The notes below the pieces were generated by a model that saw only the letters and a list, made by a program, of their open reading frames with translations, made no database searches and was not told the DNA's origin. This document shows positions 25,434 through 33,350 of a stretch of DNA of 64,000 nucleotides, in pieces (within the stretch, counting starts at the first letter, position 1; each line of letters begins with the position of its first letter). The position numbers and the translations under genes are program-made. The stretch comes from WLMZ01 sp038227995 (GTDB taxonomy: Bacteria > Actinomycetota > Acidimicrobiia > Acidimicrobiales > Ilumatobacteraceae): assembly GCA_038227995.1 (NCBI GenBank), contig JBBRPP010000007.1, forward strand, positions 114,425 to 178,424, in the 5' to 3' direction.

Positions 25434-26157
25434 CGCTGGGCGGTGCGTCGGCCGCTTCTTCGGCCGACTCGTTCAACGCCGCACAGGCCTGAGCGGCTGC
25501 TGCCTGTTCAGCCGTCTTCTTCGATCGGCCCTGGCCTTCGCCCCACGTCCGACCGGCGACCATCACGACTGCTGAGAAGTGCTTGGCGTGATCCGGCCCT
25601 TCTTCGCTGAGGATGTACACGGGTGCCGTATCGAATTGGCGGACTGCGATCTCCTGCAGCATCGTCTTGTAGTCGAGCCGATCCAGTTGCTCGACGGCGC
25701 GGCGGAGACGCTGCCCGATCACTCGCTCGACGAATTCGAACGCCGCGGTCGTTCCCGCATCGATGTAGATCGCGCCGAGCACGGCTTCGAACGCATCGCT
25801 GAGGATCGACGGCTTCGAGCGGCCGCCAGCGCCGGCTTCTCCCCTGCCGAGCAGGAGAAAGCTGCCGAGATCGAGTTCGAGCGCAACCTCGGCCAACGCT
25901 GATGCATTGACCACGCTCTTGCGAAGATCGGTGAGCTTGCCCTCGGCCAACTCGGCGAACTGCGTGTAGGCGATGTCGGCCACGACCCAGCCGAGCACGG
26001 CGTCGCCGAGAAATTCGAGCCGCTCGTTCGAGGGCCCACCACCCACGACCTCGGCACACCACGAACGGTGCGCCATCGCCTGGCGCAGAAGATTTGGATC
26101 GGCGAACGTGTGCCCGAGACGTTCGCTGAGTGCTTCGAGATCTGGCTCAGCGAGCAA
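25426..26157 (-). CDS. rnc: Ribonuclease III
   Basis: Double-strand-specific endoribonuclease that processes rRNA precursors and structured mRNAs. The 243-residue product has the signature NERLEFLGDAVLGW, the second acidic site DAFEAVLGAIYID and a C-terminal dsRNA-binding domain (DYKTMLQEIAV, GQGRSKKTAEQAAAAQAC). The apparent start is TTG 26157 (MLAEPDLEAL); no better start lies upstream in frame and no strong Shine-Dalgarno is seen. It overlaps mutM by eight bases and follows acpP by 32 bp. Confidence 0.95.
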   Translation of the reverse strand: MLAEPDLEALSERLGHTFADPNLLRQAMAHRSWCAEVVGGGPSNERLEFLGDAVLGWVVADIAYTQFAELAEGKLTDLRKSVVNASALAEVALELDLGSFLLLGRGEAGAGGRSKPSILSDAFEAVLGAIYIDAGTTAAFEFVERVIGQRLRRAVEQLDRLDYKTMLQEIAVRQFDTAPVYILSEEGPDHAKHFSAVVMVAGRTWGEGQGRSKKTAEQAAAAQACAALNESAEEAADAPPSDA

Positions 26158-26189
26158 TGATCCGGGTCTCGCTGACTGACCGGCCAGGG

Positions 26190-26495
26190 TCAGTCCCCCT
26201 GGACTCTGGCGAACACGTAGTCAACCGCGTCGCGGACGGTTTTCAGGTCTTCGAGGTCTTCGTCCTCGATCCGCAGGGCCACGCCACGCTCGGCGAGGTC
26301 TTCTTCCAGCGCTTCGACGAGCTCGATCAGCGCCAAGGAATCGGCTTCGAGATCGTCGGCGAACGATTGTCCTTCGGCGATCGAGCCGGGCTCGCGCTCG
26401 AGGATCTCCGCCAGGTTGTCGCGGACGATGGCAAAGATCGCCTTTCGGTCGAGCTGACCGTCGTCGTTGGTTGATTCGGCAGTTTCGGCGGCCAC
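26190..26495 (-). CDS. acpP: Acyl carrier protein
   Basis: A 101-residue acidic carrier protein for fatty-acid synthesis. The phosphopantetheine attachment site is Ser53 in ADDLEADSLALIELV. I chose GTG 26495 because GGGAGAAA lies at good spacing upstream; a longer frame from TTG 26528 would place that site inside the gene. The N-terminal ~13 residues ahead of the helical fold are longer than in minimal ACPs. It lies between plsX and rnc, a common lipid-gene arrangement. Confidence 0.93.
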   Translation of the reverse strand: MAAETAESTNDDGQLDRKAIFAIVRDNLAEILEREPGSIAEGQSFADDLEADSLALIELVEALEEDLAERGVALRIEDEDLEDLKTVRDAVDYVFARVQGD

Positions 26496-26555
26496 GATGT
26501 GGTTTCTCCCGGCGTTGATGCGCGCCAAGGGCGCGATTCGATGAGCAGCGCGAGC

Positions 26556-27533
26556 CTAGGCGTTTGCGGCAATGGCGTTGCGGATTTCTTCGACCACGCC
26601 GGCCGACACCATCTCCTGCGCGATGCGGATCGCGTTGACCATCGCCTTGGCGCTGGTGGAACCGTGGGAGATGATGCACACGCCGTCGACGCCGAGCAGC
26701 ATGGCACCGCCGTAGTTCTCGGGGTCGAGTGTCTCGTACAACGGGATCAACGACGGCAGCAGCGCATCGGCGTGCGGCTTGTACGACGGGTCGCTGCCGA
26801 ACGCATCGAGCACCGCCTTGACGACCGTCCGCAGCGCACCTTCGAGCGTCTTGAGCACGACGTTGCCGGTGAAACCATCGGTGACGACGACATCGACGGC
26901 GTCGGTCATGATGTCGCGACCTTCGACGTTGCCGATGAAGTTGATGCCCGGTGCGGCTTCGAGCAGCGGGAACGCTTCCTTGCGAAGCGTGTCGCCCTTC
27001 CCCGGCTCTTCGCCGATGCTGAGGAGACCGACCCGTGGGTTCGTGACACCGAAGCGGTTGCGGCTGTAGACCGAACCCATCAGCGCGAATTGCACCAACC
27101 AGTCGGCCTGGACCTCGGAGTTGGCCCCGGAGTCGAGCAGCACCGTGGGCGTCGAGCCTGGAACCGGGACGGTCGTTGCGATCGCCGGACGGTTGACGCC
27201 TTTGATCCGCCCCATCCGCAGCAGCGCCGATGCCATCGTCGCCCCGGTGTTGCCGGCCGAGATCATCGCGCTCGCTTTGCCGTCGCGCACGGCCTCTGCG
27301 GCGCGAACGAGAGTCGAGTCCTTCTTGCGCCGAACGCCGTTGGCGGGATCTTCGGTCATGCCGATGACTTCGCTTGCCTCGATCAGTTCGAGGTCGCCAC
27401 GACCTTCGAGATCGGCCGGCCCGACGAGCACCACGGAGTAGCCAAGGGCGGCCGCCTGGCGAGCGCCGGCGACGATCTCACTGGGGGCGCGATCTCCGCC
27501 CATGGCATCGACCGCGATGGGCAAATTCGACAT
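26556..27533 (-). CDS. plsX: Phosphate acyltransferase PlsX
   Basis: Converts acyl-ACP to acyl-phosphate, the first step of phospholipid synthesis with PlsY. The 325-residue product starts at ATG 27533 (MSNLPIAVDAMGGDRAPSEI). Family motifs include MISAGNTGATMASAL, GNVEGRDIM, VTDGFTGNVVLKTLEG and GVDGVCIISHGSTSAKAM. It follows rpmF by 20 bp; the rpmF-plsX order is widely conserved, and acpP lies immediately downstream. Confidence 0.96.
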   Translation of the reverse strand: MSNLPIAVDAMGGDRAPSEIVAGARQAAALGYSVVLVGPADLEGRGDLELIEASEVIGMTEDPANGVRRKKDSTLVRAAEAVRDGKASAMISAGNTGATMASALLRMGRIKGVNRPAIATTVPVPGSTPTVLLDSGANSEVQADWLVQFALMGSVYSRNRFGVTNPRVGLLSIGEEPGKGDTLRKEAFPLLEAAPGINFIGNVEGRDIMTDAVDVVVTDGFTGNVVLKTLEGALRTVVKAVLDAFGSDPSYKPHADALLPSLIPLYETLDPENYGGAMLLGVDGVCIISHGSTSAKAMVNAIRIAQEMVSAGVVEEIRNAIAANA

Positions 27534-27553
27534 GTTGTGAAAGGGTACTGAAC

Positions 27554-27733
27554 TCAGTTGACGTCGATGACGACGCGGTTCTTGTACCAGCCGCAGGAGG
27601 GGCACACCGTGTGAGGGAGCTTCGCTGCCGCACACCGCGGGCAGACGCTGCGCGACGGCGCGCTGAGACGCCACGAACCAGCACGGTGGCTGTGGGTCTT
27701 CATCTTCGACTTCTTCTTCTTGGGAACGGCCAC
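27554..27733 (-). CDS. rpmF: 50S ribosomal protein L32 (bL32)
   Basis: A 59-residue ribosomal protein starting at GTG 27733 with AGGACC upstream. The N-terminus is the typical VAVPKKKKSKMKTHSHRAG, and a zinc ribbon is formed by CPRC and CPSC, so this is the zinc-binding form. It ends at TGA 27554-27556. It sits between the DUF177 gene and plsX, the conserved yceD-rpmF-plsX order. Confidence 0.95.
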   Translation of the reverse strand: MAVPKKKKSKMKTHSHRAGSWRLSAPSRSVCPRCAAAKLPHTVCPSCGWYKNRVVIDVN

Positions 27734-27752
27734 GTCAGGTCCTCACGAGTTC

Positions 27753-27779
27753 AAAATGACCGTTGGATGGTAGCGGTCA
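27753..27779 (-). terminator. Possible attenuator upstream of rpmF
   Basis: On the minus strand TGACCG (complement of 27774-27779) and CGGTCA (complement of 27757-27762) form a six-pair stem with an 11-base loop, followed by TTTT. It lies in the gap between DUF177 and rpmF, 20 bp upstream of the rpmF start. The stem is weak, so partial termination or attenuation is only a suggestion. Confidence 0.35.
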
Positions 27780-27807
27780 AAATTCCATTTGCTGCGCAGT
27801 TGGCAGC

Positions 27808-28326
27808 TCAGTTGGTGTCGATCTGCGGCTTGAGCTGATCGAGGACGTCCCACGGCGAGCCGACGACGGGGGCTTCGCACGAACACGAGGTCTCGTTGAG
27901 GTCCACGCCGCACATCGGGCACAGCCCAGCACAATCGGGCCGACACAACGGCGTGAGCGGCGCGTCGAGCAGTGCCAACTCGCGCACCATCGGGCGCAGC
28001 TCCAGCTGATCACCGACGATCTCGAACGCGTCGGGGTTGGTGATGACCGTCTGGTACAGCTCGTCGACCGGCGACACCATGCGCTCGTTCAGCTCGCGCA
28101 GGCACCGCCGGCAGTGGCCGTGCCAGGGCACGTCGATCTCGCCGACAACGACGATGCCGTCGGTGAGGCTCTCCAGCCGCAAGTGCGCGGTGACGACGTC
28201 GTCGGCGACGAAACGCTCGTCGTCGAGACCGAGTTCGGTCGTCGACAACTTGGCGTCGATGATCCGTTCCGAGCCTGGGCGGCGAAGCAGCTCAGCGGCG
28301 TTGACGAGCAGCGGCCTGGCAGTCAT
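27808..28326 (-). CDS. YceD/DUF177 family protein
   Basis: A 172-residue DUF177 protein, a family repeatedly found just upstream of rpmF and linked in other organisms to 23S rRNA or ribosome accumulation. Cysteine pairs CRRC, CRPDC and CPMCGVDLN followed by CSC suggest zinc binding. Its start overlaps the end of the SepIVA-like gene by four bases (ATGA). The product ends DVLDQLKPQIDTN. The molecular role is not established. Confidence 0.9.
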   Translation of the reverse strand: MTARPLLVNAAELLRRPGSERIIDAKLSTTELGLDDERFVADDVVTAHLRLESLTDGIVVVGEIDVPWHGHCRRCLRELNERMVSPVDELYQTVITNPDAFEIVGDQLELRPMVRELALLDAPLTPLCRPDCAGLCPMCGVDLNETSCSCEAPVVGSPWDVLDQLKPQIDTN

Positions 28327-28919
28327 CCCCGGTCCTGATCGAAGAACCCTTTCGTGGGGTCTTCCTCGTCGGTCACATCGCTCTGCTCGCGGTGGGCACC
28401 GATCGACAGCCGCGAACGACCGGCCGCGACGGTCTTGCCGAGCTTGTCGAGGAGGATCTCGAAGCTGCCCAGGCGTTGATCGAGGAAGTCCTCGGTCTCG
28501 TGGCGCAGGCGGCGCGAGTCGGCCTCGGCGGCCTCGATGATCTGGCGTGCACGCTGCTCGGCAGCACGCACGACCTCGGTCCGCTGCACCATCCGCTCGG
28601 CCTGGACGCGTGCGGCTTCGAGCAACTCGTCGGCCTCTCGCCGGGTCTTGGCGACGAACTCATGGCGCTCCTTGAGCATCCACCGCGCCTGGCGCAGTTC
28701 ATCGGGCAGACGCTCGAGCGCTGATTCGAGGAGGTCGTTGATCTCGTCACGGTCGATGCGCGGCGAGGACGACAGCGGCATGGTGGGAGCGGTGGCGATG
28801 ATGTCGGCGGCGCGCCGAACGAGCGTCTCGGCGTCACCCACATGACCAACCCGCGCGTACGCGTCGGTGTCGTCGGCGATGTCATCGAATTCGTCGTCGT
28901 AGGAATCGTCGTAGCTCAT
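28323..28919 (-). CDS. DivIVA/SepIVA-like coiled-coil protein
   Basis: A 198-residue acidic coiled-coil protein. The tail from about residue 60 (DEINDLLESALERLPDELRQ onwards) is rich in heptads, Glu, Arg and Ala and resembles ATP-synthase b or DivIVA-type coils. Its place next to the DUF177 gene matches the mycobacterial position of SepIVA (MSMEG_2416/Rv2927c), which acts in septation and envelope growth; I infer homology from context and architecture. The start is ATG 28919 (MSYDDSYDDEFDD). It overlaps the DUF177 gene by four bases and follows coaD by 10 bp. Confidence 0.75.
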   Translation of the reverse strand: MSYDDSYDDEFDDIADDTDAYARVGHVGDAETLVRRAADIIATAPTMPLSSSPRIDRDEINDLLESALERLPDELRQARWMLKERHEFVAKTRREADELLEAARVQAERMVQRTEVVRAAEQRARQIIEAAEADSRRLRHETEDFLDQRLGSFEILLDKLGKTVAAGRSRLSIGAHREQSDVTDEEDPTKGFFDQDRG

Positions 28920-28929
28920 GGCATTGCAA

Positions 28930-29448
28930 TCATGGTGTGGCCCCTTGCGGAGGTGGCGATGGTGGGAACATGCGGGCGAGAGCGCCCGCAACTGGTTCGG
29001 GGACCAGGTGCGAAACGTCTCCACCGTACTGCGCGATCTCACGGATGAAGCGGCTGCTCAGAAACACCTGCTCGGGTCGGCAGGGCACGAACACGGTCCG
29101 AATCCCGGTGACGGAGTGGTTGGTGTGCGCCATCTGTTGCTCGATCTCGAAATCACCAGCGTTGCGCAGACCCTTGACGATGAACGCCACGCCGAGCGAA
29201 GCGGCGGCGTCGACAGCCAGCCCGCTGAACGGCTCGACGCGCACGCCGTCGAGGTGGGCGAGGCTGGCGCGCAACAACTCGACCCGCTGGTCGATGGCGA
29301 ACATGCCGCTCGGCTTCGACGGGTTGTGCATCGCCGCGACCACGACGCTGCCGAACAGCTCGACGGCCTGTTCGACCACATCGACATGGCCGAGATGGAT
29401 CGGATCGAAGCTGCCCGGGTACAGCACGCTGGTGTTCAGGGGAGGCAT
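28930..29448 (-). CDS. coaD: Phosphopantetheine adenylyltransferase CoaD
   Basis: Fourth step of coenzyme A synthesis: 4'-phosphopantetheine plus ATP gives dephospho-CoA. The 172-residue product has the nucleotidyltransferase motif YPGSFDPIHLGHVDV near the start, KGLRNAGDFEIEQQMAHTN in the middle and the C-terminal FLSSRFIREIAQYGGDV motif. A Pro-rich tail (FPPSPPPQGATP) extends beyond the usual end. rsmD lies six bases upstream, the conserved rsmD-coaD pair. Confidence 0.96.
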   Translation of the reverse strand: MPPLNTSVLYPGSFDPIHLGHVDVVEQAVELFGSVVVAAMHNPSKPSGMFAIDQRVELLRASLAHLDGVRVEPFSGLAVDAAASLGVAFIVKGLRNAGDFEIEQQMAHTNHSVTGIRTVFVPCRPEQVFLSSRFIREIAQYGGDVSHLVPEPVAGALARMFPPSPPPQGATP

Positions 29449-29454
29449 CGGCCC

Positions 29455-29973
29455 CTACGGTAACCGTTCCAGCATGGTGATCACGGTGCGGCCGTATCGC
29501 ATGACCTTGCGTTGGGCCCATCCGTCGGGTGCGTCGACCTCGCGGCCGGATTCGGCGACGACGAGCCCGGCGTTCAGGCCCGCGAGCAGGTCTGCCCACG
29601 CCGTGAAGGTGTACGGAGGATCGATCAGCGCGATGTCGACATCGCCAACCGCACGCACATAGCCGAGCACTTCTGCAGCGGCGACCCGCGAGCGATCGTC
29701 GAGGCCGAGCGCAGTGAGGTTCTCGCGAAGCGCGGCCAGTGCAGCCCGGTCGCGTTCGACGAACACACAGGACTCGGCACCACGCGACAGTGCTTCGATT
29801 CCGAGAGCACCGCTTCCGGCGAACAGGTCGACCACGGTCGCGCCATCGAGCACGCCCATGCTGCCGAGCGAGTTGAAGACTGCCTGGCGCACCTTGTCTG
29901 TCGTCGGCCTGGTCGACAAGCCATCCGGCGCAATCAGCTTGCGTCCACCGAATTCGCCCGAAATCACTCGCAT
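29455..29973 (-). CDS. rsmD: 16S rRNA (guanine-N2)-methyltransferase RsmD
   Basis: Methylates G966 (E. coli numbering) of 16S rRNA. The 172-residue product begins at ATG 29973 (MRVISGEFGGRKL). The SAM motif is VVDLFAGSGALGIEALSRG, and the catalytic motif is IDPPY (IALIDPPYTFTAW). The start is 20 bp from a divergent zinc-ribbon gene. It is followed by coaD. Confidence 0.94.
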   Translation of the reverse strand: MRVISGEFGGRKLIAPDGLSTRPTTDKVRQAVFNSLGSMGVLDGATVVDLFAGSGALGIEALSRGAESCVFVERDRAALAALRENLTALGLDDRSRVAAAEVLGYVRAVGDVDIALIDPPYTFTAWADLLAGLNAGLVVAESGREVDAPDGWAQRKVMRYGRTVITMLERLP

Positions 29974-29992
29974 CCCGGCAAGACTACGGGTG

Positions 29993-30187
29993 ATGTTCGA
30001 ATCCGACCTGGTCCCCGAGCCCGAGATCGTGTGTGTCGATTGCGGGGGTCGATGCTTCCTGCTGACCCACCCGCGCGAAGACGGCGCCTGGTACGCGGGC
30101 GACATCGTCGCCTACCGATGCGCTGACTGCCACGATCGCTGGGATCTCGTGCTGCCCGATCCGTCGGACGAACGCGGCGACTTCTGA
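29993..30187 (+). CDS. Small zinc-ribbon protein
   Basis: A 64-residue protein (MFESDLVPEPEIVCVDCGG at the start) with two cysteine pairs, CVDC and CADC, spaced to form a zinc ribbon. An acidic Pro-rich tail (LVLPDPSDERGDF) follows. ATG 29993 is preferred; GTG three bases upstream is in frame. I do not recognise a named family. It is divergent from rsmD with almost no spacer, suggesting a leaderless transcript or overlapping promoters. Confidence 0.7.
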   Translation: MFESDLVPEPEIVCVDCGGRCFLLTHPREDGAWYAGDIVAYRCADCHDRWDLVLPDPSDERGDF

Positions 30188-30231
30188 GTCTGGAACACCG
30201 CGCGAAGCTGGGCGAATCCTGAGGCCGGCGA

Positions 30232-30669
30232 CTACCGAGACGCGGCCGCCTCCGAGGTGTCCGGCCGCGGGCGGGTGAGCGGCGCGCGGTAGGCGGCCAG
30301 CCCGGCGACACCGATGGCGAGTGCACCGATGATCTCAGCGCTCGATGCGATGTACGAGAACCACGTCGCCGAACGGATGCGCCACACCGGATCGCTGATG
30401 GAGCTCCAGTGCGGCAGCCAGTGCACGGCAGTGAACGCGAACGCCAGCGAGAACCCAGCTGCCGTCGAGACGATCGGCGCCAGGCGATGGCGCGTCACGA
30501 TCAGCACAACCGTGATCACCTGAATGACCAAGCCGACGTTTCCGAGTGTGTACAGGATGTTGCTGACGCTGCCCTGTCCACGCCGCAAATGATCGATGAC
30601 GTGGACCCCGCTGCCGGCGGCAAAGACGATGCCGGCCGCAAACAACCTCTGGTCCCGTGGCTGCTTCAT
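30232..30669 (-). CDS. Four-helix membrane protein divergent from a TetR regulator
   Basis: A 145-residue hydrophobic protein with four predicted membrane helices (near LFAAGIVFAAGSGVHVID, VGLVIQVITVVLIV, GFSLAFAFTAVHWL and IIGALAIGVAGLAAY). Histidines lie at helix edges (VHVIDHLRRG, VHWLPHW). ATG 30669 follows GAGGAGA at good spacing. No named family is recognised. The start is 49 bp from the first operator palindrome, so it is a likely target of the adjacent TetR protein. Confidence 0.75.
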   Translation of the reverse strand: MKQPRDQRLFAAGIVFAAGSGVHVIDHLRRGQGSVSNILYTLGNVGLVIQVITVVLIVTRHRLAPIVSTAAGFSLAFAFTAVHWLPHWSSISDPVWRIRSATWFSYIASSAEIIGALAIGVAGLAAYRAPLTRPRPDTSEAAASR

Positions 30670-30717
30670 CGAAGTCTCCTCATCCGTCGGTTCGACCTTC
30701 AGGATCGACCGATCCAC

Positions 30718-30750
30718 TAGAACGATCACTCTAGTAGAACGATCGCTCTA
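30718..30750. promoter_or_regulatory. Two tandem palindromic operators for the TetR-family regulator
   Basis: TAGAACGATCACTCTA (30718-30733) and TAGAACGATCGCTCTA (30735-30750) are two near-perfect 16-bp palindromes with consensus TAGAnCGATCGnTCTA and a 17-bp period. They sit between the divergent membrane-protein and TetR genes, ending 12 bp before the TetR start. TetR-family dimers typically bind palindromes of this size, so autoregulation and control of the membrane protein are likely. Confidence 0.8.
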
Positions 30751-30761
30751 GACTACAACCC

Positions 30762-31400
30762 ATGGAATCAACTCCGCCGGGACACGCAGCGCACCCGACG
30801 CGAGAACGAATTCTGACGGCGACCAACGAACTGCTTCGTCGCCACGGCTACAACGGCATGTCGATCAAGCAGATCTCGGCAGCATCGTCGGCCCCGATGG
30901 GTTCGCTCTACCACTTCTTCCCCGACGGCAAGGACGCGATCGTCCGCGAGTCGTTGGAGTCGTCGGGTGCCGTCTACCTCCAGTTGTTCCAGGCAATCGC
31001 CGCGGAATCGCCGTCCACCGCTGACGCGATCACGAACTTCTTCGATGGAGCCGCGGCGTTGCTTGAGGCCTCGGACTTCATCGAGATCTGTCCGATTGGC
31101 AGCGTCGCCCGCGAGATCGCCAGCACCAACGATCCCCTGCGCTCGGCCACCCATCGCGTCTTCACCTCGTGGATCGAAGCCGCCACCGCGATGTTCGCGA
31201 CGTCGGGCCTTCCCGAAATCGACGCCCGCCAACTCGCCGCCACCTTCATCGCCACGCTCGAGGGCGGTTTCATGCTCGCCCGCGCCGCCCGCGATGCGAC
31301 TCCCCTGCGCGACGCCGGCGTCGTCTTCCGCAGAATCGTCGACGTGATGATCGCAACCGCGCGCACACCATCGAAGGGCGTGACGCCACGGATGCCCTGA
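30762..31400 (+). CDS. TetR/AcrR-family transcriptional regulator
   Basis: A 212-residue repressor. The N-terminal helix-turn-helix is in RERILTATNELLRRHGYNGM and IKQISAASSAPMGSLYHFF, the classic TetR DNA-binding fold. The C-terminal ligand domain (FIEICPIGSVAREIASTND) resembles the LmrA/YxaF-type subgroup. The ligand is unknown. The start lies 12 bp from the second operator, so the repressor probably blocks its own promoter. It converges on the DUF222/HNH gene. Confidence 0.9.
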   Translation: MESTPPGHAAHPTRERILTATNELLRRHGYNGMSIKQISAASSAPMGSLYHFFPDGKDAIVRESLESSGAVYLQLFQAIAAESPSTADAITNFFDGAAALLEASDFIEICPIGSVAREIASTNDPLRSATHRVFTSWIEAATAMFATSGLPEIDARQLAATFIATLEGGFMLARAARDATPLRDAGVVFRRIVDVMIATARTPSKGVTPRMP

Positions 31401-31428
31401 CCTCACAACGGTCAACGCGAAGGAGCCA

Positions 31429-31454
31429 GCGTCGGACGTGCGGTCGACCGACGC
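31429..31454. terminator. Short hairpin after the TetR gene
   Basis: GCGTCGG (31429-31435) pairs with CCGACGC (31448-31454) around a 12-base loop, in the gap between the convergent TetR and DUF222/HNH genes. It is weak evidence for a terminator because the stem is short and no T-tract follows. Confidence 0.3.
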
Positions 31455-31507
31455 AGCCGACCCGGCGCTGAACTGAGTCCGATCGCGGCCGCTCACCCTG
31501 GTCCGCA

Positions 31508-32758
31508 TCAGGCCACCCGTTTTCGGTTGGGCGGTCCGGTGGTTTGGATGGTGCCGTCGGGGTAGGTGATCGTCAGTGAACGGTTGGGTGCGAGGTGGAG
31601 TTGCCAGCCACCTTCGTGGGCGGCATGGTGATGTCGGCTGCAGAGCGGGATCAAGTTGTCGATGTCGGTGAAGCCCATGTTCCGCCACCAACGGATGTGG
31701 TGCGGCTGGCAGTGTCGTGAGTTGACGCAGCAGCCCGGCACCGCACAGGTGTCGTACATCGCGATCAACGCTCGTCGTTGTGCCGTGGTCGCCAACCGCA
31801 TGAATCGGCCCATGTCGAGCACCACACCGTCGGAGTCGAGCACGATCGGGATGATCGCATGCTGACACGCCATCCGCCGATACGACTCCACCGGCAGATC
31901 GATGCCGTGTCCGTTGCCGATCACCGAATGTTCGTGCAACCCGGACAGCAACGTCTCCAAGTCGATCAGGACGGACACCTCGGTGCGGCTGTCGGTCCCG
32001 CACATGTCATTCGATTCCTCACCGTCGTCGCTGACGAGGCGGCCGTCGACGAGTCGGATCAGAGCAAGCGCTCGCAAGTGGTCCTGGCGGCCGTCACCCG
32101 CAGGGCAGGTGTCCGGAGTTCTGTCGTGGAACAAGGTGTCGACCGCGTTGTCCAAACGGCCCAGAAACGCGAGGCCCGATTCAGGGTCGAGTTCGAACCG
32201 CCCGCACACCATCCCGGTGTCACGATCAGTCCACGACCGCAACCGGCACGCCCGCTTCTGCCGTTCCAACCGGTCACCGGCCTCACGCTGGTCGAGTCGA
32301 GCGATCTCCAACTTCAAGAACTTGTCGAACGCCTCCGGAGTCGACCGTGCCGCGATCGCCGCCAAACGGGCACCATCCGCGGCTAGCAACAACCGATGCT
32401 CGGCACTCAACCGGGCCAGCGCACGACCCAACGCATCGACATGTTCGACCGTCACCCCACCAGACGCCAACAGATCCTCGACCTCGGGCACATCCGCCGC
32501 GGCGCGGGCACGTTTCACGTTCTTCGCAGCCTGCGACCGGCTCACGTTCCCCGCCGCAGCGATGTCAGCCTCTGGCGGTGGCGCCGACGGCGTGATGTCG
32601 GCCAACTCGGCCAGGCGACGGGCGAGCACGATGTCCTTGGCGTCGAGCCAGGACCGGATGTACGCCGCCATCCGCATCTTGTCCAACACTTCGTCACGGT
32701 TCAACCACGACACGTTCATCGTCTCCAACGACACCGCCTCCACTGTCACGAAACTCAC
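31508..32758 (-). CDS. DUF222 domain protein with C-terminal HNH endonuclease motif
   Basis: A 416-residue member of the actinobacterial 13E12/DUF222 group, often multicopy. The N-terminal two thirds are helical DUF222. The C-terminal HNH nuclease motif is visible in CAVPGCCVNSRHCQPHHIRW, then GFTDIDNLIPLCSRHHH and HEGGW. GTG 32758 is chosen because GGGAGG lies six bases upstream; GTG 32761 and TTG 32803 are alternatives. A role in DNA processing or mobility is possible but unproven. The 232 bp to the next gene contain nothing I recognise. Confidence 0.85.
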   Translation of the reverse strand: MSFVTVEAVSLETMNVSWLNRDEVLDKMRMAAYIRSWLDAKDIVLARRLAELADITPSAPPPEADIAAAGNVSRSQAAKNVKRARAAADVPEVEDLLASGGVTVEHVDALGRALARLSAEHRLLLAADGARLAAIAARSTPEAFDKFLKLEIARLDQREAGDRLERQKRACRLRSWTDRDTGMVCGRFELDPESGLAFLGRLDNAVDTLFHDRTPDTCPAGDGRQDHLRALALIRLVDGRLVSDDGEESNDMCGTDSRTEVSVLIDLETLLSGLHEHSVIGNGHGIDLPVESYRRMACQHAIIPIVLDSDGVVLDMGRFMRLATTAQRRALIAMYDTCAVPGCCVNSRHCQPHHIRWWRNMGFTDIDNLIPLCSRHHHAAHEGGWQLHLAPNRSLTITYPDGTIQTTGPPNRKRVA

Positions 32759-32990
32759 CACACACCTCCCACACCGAATCAGGCCAAACCAGGCACGAGT
32801 CAACCAAGCGAGGACAGCCGAAACCGTCGAACATGACCGGGGAAGATCAACACCACGAACCCTACGCGAGGGGTCTCACACAGTTCCCGAGCAGGTCTTT
32901 CGTTGCTCGGACAGGTCCCCAACGCATCGACCGGCTCATGCCCGCAACGGCGTTTGAGATGATTGCGGACTGGAAATCGCCGCACCTGGC

Positions 32991-33230
32991 CTACGCGGCG
33001 TTGAATTCGAACACGGCGGGATCGTTGTCGCGGCGCGTGTAGCGATGAACGATCAGCATGCCGTCGACGTGATCGGCATCATCGATGGCGATAGCAAGCC
33101 CGCCGCCGATCGATGCAAATCGCGGCCGCGCATCGACGTCGCGATCGACCCATGCGCGGGCACCGTGCAACGGCCCGCCCACAAGCTCGACTCGGCCGGC
33201 GAACTGTCGTGATCGGTGTGCGTCGTCCAT
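32991..33230 (-). CDS. Small hypothetical protein
   Basis: A 79-residue soluble protein with the motif FAGRVELVGGPLHGARAWVD, a pattern I associate with short actinobacterial and phage hypothetical proteins. It also contains ASIGGGLAIAIDD, ends HRYTRRDNDPAVFEFNAA and starts at ATG 33230. No function is recognised. It lies alone between the DUF222/HNH gene and recG, all leftward. Codon positions keep the usual G+C bias, supporting a real gene, but conservation is untested. Confidence 0.55.
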   Translation of the reverse strand: MDDAHRSRQFAGRVELVGGPLHGARAWVDRDVDARPRFASIGGGLAIAIDDADHVDGMLIVHRYTRRDNDPAVFEFNAA

Positions 33231-33350
33231 GTCTTCATGACGAGCGAAGTCCGCACGTATGACGCAGATTCTTGGAGATTTCTTCGAGATCGCGGCTGCG
33301 CGATCAGGCAATCGAACAACGGAATCGCAGCGGTACGCAACGGCGCGACA

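Noticed and set aside
31508..32758. DUF222/HNH gene as part of a transposon or intein
   Set aside because: No inverted repeats, target duplications or interrupted host gene are visible around it.
32762..32990. Small plus-strand frame in the gap between the DUF222/HNH gene and the small hypothetical gene
   Set aside because: No ribosome site, no recognisable sequence and it runs into the opposite-strand gene.
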